Below are positions 6,113-9,791 of a DNA stretch of 9,791 bases, piece after piece. The DNA comes from DAOTUL01 sp034437435 (GTDB lineage: Bacteria; Chloroflexota; Anaerolineae; Aggregatilineales; Phototrophicaceae), in NCBI GenBank assembly GCA_964417785.1, contig CAYQJO010000166.1:1-9791 (forward strand), written 5' to 3'. The stretch's first letter is position 1; every line of letters starts with the position of its first letter. A program made the translations under genes and the position numbers. The notes beneath the pieces were generated by a model. That model had not been told where the DNA came from. It ran no database searches and was given only the letters and a program-made list of their open reading frames with translations.

Positions 6113-7126
6113 CTACTTGTTCTTGTTGTTGCCCCGTCCACCCAGGAAGCTGCCGAACATATTCGACATGATCCCGCCGCCCTGGTTCATCAGATCGGCA
6201 CGTTCCTCTTCATCACCCCACAGATTGCGCTGGCGGCGGTTGATCCAGACTTCGTAATCCCTGGATGTCTGTTCCGCCAGACCGCTCAGGGCTGCATCGT
6301 CCTTTTCTGCCAGAACTGTCCGTACCTCGCGCAGTTCTGCGATCAACGCATCCAAGTAGCGCACCAGATCGCCGTCACCGGCCATCCAGACCTGTTTCAG
6401 ATCGTCCGGATGGGTGTCGAACAGATGGCGCGACGCCATGCCAAGCGATGGGTTGATCAGCCGCTGCATATCCGACCAACCCTGACTGCGAGTCAGCAAA
6501 CGGAACGCGACCACCCCTAGCAGCGACGGCAGAATCTCGGTAGCGGCGTAGAGTGAATCGTGTTCTGCCGGGTCGATAAACTGCGGCGTGGCCCCCAGGA
6601 TGATACTGAGGTCAGACGCCAGCGAGATGGCTTCCTTGACACAGGTCACACTCGGCATCAACATGATCAGGCCATTATCGAACAGATCATCGGTGGCACG
6701 CGACGGTTCATCGGTCCCCTCGAACAGATATTTCGCGTTCACCAATGGTGTTGCGCACACCACATGTACCTCATCGGGCAGTACCTTTTTCGCCAGCGCC
6801 AGCGATTTCTGGCTCAGCGGCGACATATCCAGGATGACCGCACCCAACCGCAGCGCCGGCGCGATACGCTGGTACGCGCCTTCGACCTCCCCGATGGGCA
6901 TAGCGACCACCACCAAATCCGTACCCTCAACCGCCTCATCCGGGCGATTCACCAGCTTATCGACCGCACCGGCTTTCTGGGCCAGCTTGCCGTATTCCGG
7001 GTCGGTTTCGTAACCCCGGATGGTGAACTGGTGATCGGATTTCGTCGCATTGTAGCGTTTCAGCGCCAGACCGACCGACGTGCCGGTGCGCTTCAGCCCC
7101 AGAATGGTTACAGTGACATCAGCCAT
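6113..7126 (-). CDS. TyrA-like NAD(P)-binding dehydrogenase, atypical catalytic motifs
   Basis: A 337-residue protein with the prephenate/arogenate dehydrogenase (TyrA) architecture: an N-terminal nucleotide-binding motif TILGLKRTGTSVGLALK (8-23), an acidic end to strand 2 (GYETD, 38-42), DLVVVAMPIGEV (70-81), and a helical dimerisation domain with DPAEHDSLYAATEILPSLL (185-203). Genuine TyrA enzymes carry a catalytic His in an HPM.G motif and a second SHLPH-type motif. Here the matching positions read ATPLVN (125-130) and TEILPS, so both His are replaced, although EHD (188-190) is kept. The fold is therefore clear but prephenate dehydrogenation is doubtful; another NAD(P)-dependent 3-hydroxyacid-type reaction is possible. 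The C-terminus is a Gly/Asn-rich tail from about 314. It starts 12 bp after the HD gene stop, with GAGG upstream, so it is cotranscribed with that gene. Confidence 0.82.
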   Translation of the reverse strand: MADVTVTILGLKRTGTSVGLALKRYNATKSDHQFTIRGYETDPEYGKLAQKAGAVDKLVNRPDEAVEGTDLVVVAMPIGEVEGAYQRIAPALRLGAVILDMSPLSQKSLALAKKVLPDEVHVVCATPLVNAKYLFEGTDEPSRATDDLFDNGLIMLMPSVTCVKEAISLASDLSIILGATPQFIDPAEHDSLYAATEILPSLLGVVAFRLLTRSQGWSDMQRLINPSLGMASRHLFDTHPDDLKQVWMAGDGDLVRYLDALIAELREVRTVLAEKDDAALSGLAEQTSRDYEVWINRRQRNLWGDEEERADLMNQGGGIMSNMFGSFLGGRGNNKNK

Positions 7127-7138
7127 AGTGATCTATCC

Positions 7139-7663
7139 TCAATTTGCATCATCAGCTTGTTTCAAACGGACCAGCAGAGCCATATCCGGATGGCCGTGCC
7201 AGCGCTCCAACGGATCGGCGTGATGGGCGATCAGCCAGTACACTCGCTCGGAGACGCCGGTCGGCGCGACCAGTTCCGCACTCCACACCGGGTGATGCTC
7301 CACCACCACGAAGGGACGGCACCAGACATTCTCCGGACGGGCCGCACTGCATCGCATATAGACACGCGGAATCAGTTTCCGCACCACCACCGGCAGGGAT
7401 TTCTCCCACACCGCCAGCGGATAACGGCTCTTGCCCACATCGTGTAACAGCGCCGCCACTGCCAGATCGTGCGGTGTGTCATCGCTCTGAGTCAGCACCG
7501 CCCGCAGCACATTCAATCCGTGCAACTGCTCGCTGCGCTGCGTGCGCCGGAACAGCGCAAGCTGCGCTGGTGAAAGATACACCGCTGCCAGATCATAATC
7601 CACCGTTTGCGTGAACGCCAGCAAAGCGCGTATTCCCTGCCGCAAACGAGCCACCGCCGCCAT
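7139..7663 (-). CDS. Short HD-domain phosphohydrolase
   Basis: A 174-residue protein if it starts at the ATG at 7663, only 13 bp from the scaffold gap. The N-terminal MAAVARLRQGIRALL and the spacing to the first ligand fit the short Chloroflexota HD proteins I remember, and GGGGG lies a few bases upstream, so the gene is probably complete; a start inside the gap cannot be excluded. HD ligands are H48 (EQLHGLNVLRAV), H74-D75 (AALLHDVGKSR), H123/H124 (VVEHHPVW), H147/H148 (IAHHADPL) and D171 (KQADDAN). These suit a metal-dependent phosphohydrolase acting on a nucleotide or similar phosphate; the substrate is unknown. It is followed after 12 bp by the TyrA-like gene. A frame continuing through the Ns into the protease gene is an artefact of the fixed 100-base gap. 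Confidence 0.82.
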   Translation of the reverse strand: MAAVARLRQGIRALLAFTQTVDYDLAAVYLSPAQLALFRRTQRSEQLHGLNVLRAVLTQSDDTPHDLAVAALLHDVGKSRYPLAVWEKSLPVVVRKLIPRVYMRCSAARPENVWCRPFVVVEHHPVWSAELVAPTGVSERVYWLIAHHADPLERWHGHPDMALLVRLKQADDAN

Positions 7664-7675
7664 CAGACCCCCAGC

Positions 7676-7775
7676 NNNNNNNNNNNNNNNNNNNNNNNNN
7701 NNNNNNNNNNNNNNNNNNNNNNNNNNNNNNNNNNNNNNNNNNNNNNNNNNNNNNNNNNNNNNNNNNNNNNNNNNN
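7676..7775. other. Assembly gap of 100 N
   Basis: Exactly 100 Ns, the conventional placeholder for a scaffold gap of unknown size. It removes the C-terminal end of the site-2 protease gene and whatever lies between it and the HD gene. The true distance, and even the adjacency, of the two flanks depends on scaffolding. Confidence 0.98.
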
Positions 7776-8323
7776 AACGAGAGCAGGATCAGCCCCAGGA
7801 AAACGTACTGCGTGTTCTGGGCGTTGCGCTGCCACCAGATTGCCATGTCCGCCGGTAAAGCCGCCAGCACAATATGCCAGCCATCCAGTGGGAACAGCGG
7901 GATCAGGTTGAAGATGAACAGCAGCACATTCCAGAAAATCACCATGAACAGGAAAGTCTCGACAAAACCTGGCAGGTTTCCGAGCAGGTTGTAGGGGATG
8001 GCAAAGGCAATCGCCACCAGCAGATTCGAGAGCGGACCCGCCGCCACCGCCGCCAGAAAGCCCCAGCGGGGATTGCGCATGCGGTTGGCCGAAATCGGGG
8101 CCGATCCCAGAATGCCGAAACCAATCAGCACAAACATGATGAAACCGGGCCAGTAAATATGGACCGACGGATCGAGCGTGAGACGTCCCTCACGAGCCGG
8201 AACGGGATCGCCCATAAGGTGGGCGACGTAATTATGGGCGAATTCATGTATCGTCATGCCGATGAGTACGGAGACCAGGACACCGACAATGACTTCAGGC
8301 GATAAATCGTTGAACAGAAGCAA
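7776..8323 (-). CDS. Site-2 protease family (M50) membrane metalloprotease, truncated by gap
   Basis: The first 182 residues of an M50 intramembrane zinc protease; the rest is lost in the N gap. HEFAH (26-30) is the HExxH zinc motif within the first membrane helix, and NLIPLFPLDGWH (139-150) provides the conserved Asp (D147) of the second motif. Further helices lie at about 59-76, 86-110 and 122-142. The arrangement and absence of a PDZ domain between the motifs suit the short SpoIVFB/Rv-type branch rather than RseP. Such enzymes cleave membrane-embedded regulators. The start is TTG 8323: GGAG lies 6 nt upstream and an in-frame TAA stands 12 nt upstream, while the next ATG would remove the helix before HEFAH. 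It diverges from the glycosyltransferase and leads the block ending with the four-PDZ protein, a possible partner (inference). Confidence 0.9.
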
Positions 8324-8329
8324 CGCAAA

Positions 8330-8333
8330 CTCC
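8330..8333 (-). promoter_or_regulatory. Shine-Dalgarno site supporting a TTG start for the M50 protease
   Basis: GGAG on the minus strand lies 6 nt before TTG 8323. With the in-frame TAA just upstream, TTG is the only start that keeps the zinc-motif helix whole. Confidence 0.6.
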
Positions 8334-8392
8334 GATTATGGTTCTATAGTTATGTCAGTATACATCCCGAAGCGATAAAGCCGCATAAGAAC

Positions 8393-8421
8393 TTGGCTAA
8401 AACTGCTCTAAAACCCATAAA
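8393..8421 (+). promoter_or_regulatory. Candidate promoter for the GT28 glycosyltransferase
   Basis: TTGGCT (8393-8398; 4 of 6) and CATAAA (8416-8421; 4 of 6) are 17 bp apart in the AT-rich spacer between the divergent protease and glycosyltransferase genes. A better -10, TATGAT at 8422-8427, lies just beside it but lacks a matching -35. The leftward promoter is unclear. Confidence 0.35.
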
Positions 8422-8456
8422 TATGATATGATCGTAAACGTGGGTATCGCAATGGC

Positions 8457-8464
8457 AAGAGGAG
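8457..8464 (+). promoter_or_regulatory. Shine-Dalgarno site supporting a TTG start for the glycosyltransferase
   Basis: AAGAGGAG ends 9 nt before TTG 8474. The in-frame ATG at 8483 would be 18 nt away, too far, so TTG is favoured. Confidence 0.65.
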
Positions 8465-8473
8465 AATACCCCC

Positions 8474-9679
8474 TTGAAGCATATGTTGTTATTGATGTCC
8501 GATACAGGTGGTGGTCATCGTGCCGCTGCTGAAGCGATTCGTGATGCCCTCTACCTTCTGTACGGCCGCGATGCTGTCCGGGTAGACCTGGTTGATGTAT
8601 TCAAGCAATCACTTTTCCCCCTCAACTATATGCCAGAGTTCTATCCCTGGATTATCAACAACAGCAAGACGTCCTGGGGCATCGGTTATAATCTGGCGAA
8701 CAGACCCAAGAGCGTCAACGCCATCTCACACGGCATCTACCTGACCAATGGTCACCGGCTGCGGCGGATGGCCCGCAGTTACCCGGCAGATGTGGTGGTG
8801 AGCGTGCATTCGGTCATTACCCGTCCCTCCATGCAGGCATTTTCCACCCTGCACAAACGCCCACCTTTCATCACGGTCGTGACTGATCTGGTCTCCACCC
8901 CGGCCTTCTGGTACGAACACCGGGTCGAGAAATGTTTCGTTCCTACCCGTGAAGCGTTCGACCGCGGCCTGGAACATGGCATGCAGGCGGAACAGATGGA
9001 GATCGTCGGCCTGCCGGTTCATCCACGCTTCAGCAACGCGATTCAAGAGAAACCTGCCGCTCGTACCGAATTGGGATGGGATCAAGACCTGCCTGCGATT
9101 CTTCTGGTGGCCGGTGGTGAGGGCATGGGTCCGCTATACGAGACCGCCCGCGCCATCAACGATATGCGGCTGCGCTGCCAGATTATCATCGTCGCCGGCA
9201 AGAACGAACTGCTCAAATCCCGGCTGCAAGCCGCCCAATGGCACCAACCCACCCATATCTACGGTTTTGTGCGCGATATGCCGCGTAAGATGAGCGCTGC
9301 CGACATCCTGGTGACTAAAGCCGGACCGGCCACCATCTGCGAAGCATGTATCGCCGGACTTCCGATGATGCTCAGCGACGCCATTCCAGGGCAGGAGACC
9401 GGCAACGTGGAATATGTGGTCGAGAACAACGCCGGTATCTACGCTCCCACACCCTACGCCATCGCGGCCTCGGTGCGGTCCTGGCTGGCCGAAGGTCCCG
9501 CTGGACTGCGCCGCCGTGCGGAAAACGCTCGCCGGTTAGGTCGCCCGGACGCAGTATGGAAAATCGCTGAGACGGTGTGGGAATACGCGCACCGCCCGCC
9601 GATTTCTACAAATCGGCGGCATACGTTTATCGACGATCTACTGGAAGGTCCACGAGAAATCTTCCCGGTAATCAGTTAA
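8474..9679 (+). CDS. GT28 diacylglycerol glycosyltransferase (MGDG synthase/UgtP type)
   Basis: A 401-residue, two-domain GT-B glycosyltransferase of about the usual family length. The N-terminal MGDG-synthase-type domain opens with LLLMSDTGGGHRAAAEAI (residues 5-22) and has VVTDLVSTPAFWYEH (135-149), the acceptor side near the membrane. The C-terminal GT28 domain has GGEGMGP (214-220), YGFVRDMPRKMSAADI (263-278), TKAGPATICEA (281-291) and DAIPGQETGN (302-311), the nucleotide-sugar site. The expected reaction is transfer of glucose or galactose from a UDP-sugar to diacylglycerol at the inner membrane face, making glycolipid; which sugar, and whether it is processive, cannot be told. The start is TTG 8474. 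Near the 3' end the coding sequence contains a 10-bp perfect hairpin (9596-9619). A transposon end begins 12 bp after the stop codon. Confidence 0.92.
   Translation: MKHMLLLMSDTGGGHRAAAEAIRDALYLLYGRDAVRVDLVDVFKQSLFPLNYMPEFYPWIINNSKTSWGIGYNLANRPKSVNAISHGIYLTNGHRLRRMARSYPADVVVSVHSVITRPSMQAFSTLHKRPPFITVVTDLVSTPAFWYEHRVEKCFVPTREAFDRGLEHGMQAEQMEIVGLPVHPRFSNAIQEKPAARTELGWDQDLPAILLVAGGEGMGPLYETARAINDMRLRCQIIIVAGKNELLKSRLQAAQWHQPTHIYGFVRDMPRKMSAADILVTKAGPATICEACIAGLPMMLSDAIPGQETGNVEYVVENNAGIYAPTPYAIAASVRSWLAEGPAGLRRRAENARRLGRPDAVWKIAETVWEYAHRPPISTNRRHTFIDDLLEGPREIFPVIS
9596..9619. repeat. Perfect 10-bp inverted repeat inside the glycosyltransferase 3' end
   Basis: CCGCCGATTT (9596-9605) and AAATCGGCGG (9610-9619) are exact reverse complements around CTAC. 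The hairpin lies 60 bp before the stop codon, over codons for the C-terminal tail, and is not followed by a T-run, so it is not a standard terminator. Confidence 0.88.
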
Positions 9680-9684
9680 AGGAG
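9678..9684 (+). promoter_or_regulatory. Orphan Shine-Dalgarno site next to the transposon end
   Basis: AAAGGAG directly overlaps the glycosyltransferase stop region and would be well placed to start a coupled gene at about 9690-9693. No ATG, GTG or TTG is there, and the frame from CTG 9690 stops after six codons. The probable explanation is that the inserted element beginning at 9692 displaced the following gene. Confidence 0.5.
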
Positions 9685-9691
9685 AAAATCT

Positions 9692-9791
9692 GTCAACGAC
9701 CACCCGCTGAAGCGTGTGGCTTGCGGGAAACCGTAGGCCCATGTTGACCAGCCTCAGTCCTTCGGGACTACGTTACGGGCGAATGCATAGG
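9692..9791 (-). mobile_element. Right end of an IS200/IS605-type (TnpB) transposon, partial
   Basis: Read on the minus strand, the sequence ends in TTGAC (complement of 9692-9696), which matches what I recall of the right cleavage site of ISDra2-like elements. Just inside is a hairpin, CCACACGC-TTCA-GCGGGTGG (complement of 9700-9719, one mismatch), the usual subterminal imperfect hairpin with a TTCA/TTTA loop recognised by the HuH transposase TnpA. Such elements leave no terminal inverted repeats or target duplication, and none is seen. The body of the element, including any tnpA/tnpB, lies beyond the window; minus-strand frames at the edge all close by about 9750. The call is motif-based; another structured element end is possible. 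Confidence 0.58.
9692..9791 (-). ncRNA. Putative omega-RNA 3' portion (TnpB guide RNA scaffold)
   Basis: In TnpB systems the guide RNA scaffold is the transposon right end and the guide is the host DNA just after it. Here the minus strand folds compactly: the TTCA-loop hairpin (9700-9719), an AGTCC/GGACT hairpin with a 4-nt loop (9756-9769) and a long-range CCGTA/TACGG pairing (9731-9735 with 9774-9778) enclosing it. If correct, the guide begins at the complement of 9691 and runs leftward, 5'-AGATTTTCTCCTTTAACTGA. Dependent on the mobile-element call above. Confidence 0.42.

Noticed and set aside
6560..7447. 295-residue open frame on the plus strand
   Set aside because: It lies antisense to the TyrA-like and HD genes, is extremely rich in His, Arg and Gln, and shows no domain; it is a shadow of the real minus-strand genes.

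Overview
The window reads as a chromosomal segment, probably from an Anaerolineae-like member of the Chloroflexota and probably a metagenome-assembled scaffold, since a 100-N scaffold gap sits at 7676-7775. The assignment is an inference from gene character: GT28 diacylglycerol glycosyltransferase, short HD-domain phosphohydrolase, TyrA-like dehydrogenase with unusual motifs, multi-PDZ exported protein, and USP plus twin-CBS pair. No rRNA, tRNA or CRISPR array was seen.

Layout. Positions 1-862 (+) hold the C-terminal membrane end of a P-type cation ATPase and a small three-helix membrane protein. Positions 837-1752 (-) hold a universal stress protein followed by a twin-CBS protein, a compact two-gene unit. 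A 120-bp divergent spacer carrying a perfect inverted repeat separates them from the most unusual unit, 1873-3326 (+). There a pol-beta-type nucleotidyltransferase is translationally coupled (TGATG overlap) to a protein joining an N-terminal RRM to a C-terminal domain that carries the signature of the RNA-binding domain of eukaryotic PHAX, the snRNA export adaptor. Converging on it is a UDP-sugar dehydrogenase (3356-4669, -).

Positions 4773-8323 (-) form a co-directional block: site-2 protease (cut by the gap), HD phosphohydrolase, TyrA-like dehydrogenase lacking the usual catalytic histidine motifs, and a secreted protein made of four PDZ domains and nothing else. It is closed by a strong intrinsic terminator at 4737-4762. 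The GT28 diacylglycerol glucosyl/galactosyltransferase (8474-9679, +) diverges from this block; both divergent genes appear to use TTG starts.

The last 100 bases look like the right end of an IS200/IS605-type (TnpB) transposon read on the minus strand: a TTGAC end, a subterminal TTCA-loop hairpin and a compact fold expected of an omega-RNA 3' end. If so, the guide would come from the sequence just after the glycosyltransferase stop. The insertion lies just downstream of an orphan Shine-Dalgarno sequence, so it probably separated the next gene from its ribosome-binding site.

Functionally, most of the window is envelope and stress housekeeping (ion transport, nucleotide-sugar oxidation, glycolipid synthesis, membrane proteolysis, exported PDZ protein). 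The nucleotidyltransferase/RRM-PHAX pair is the part least explained by known bacterial systems.
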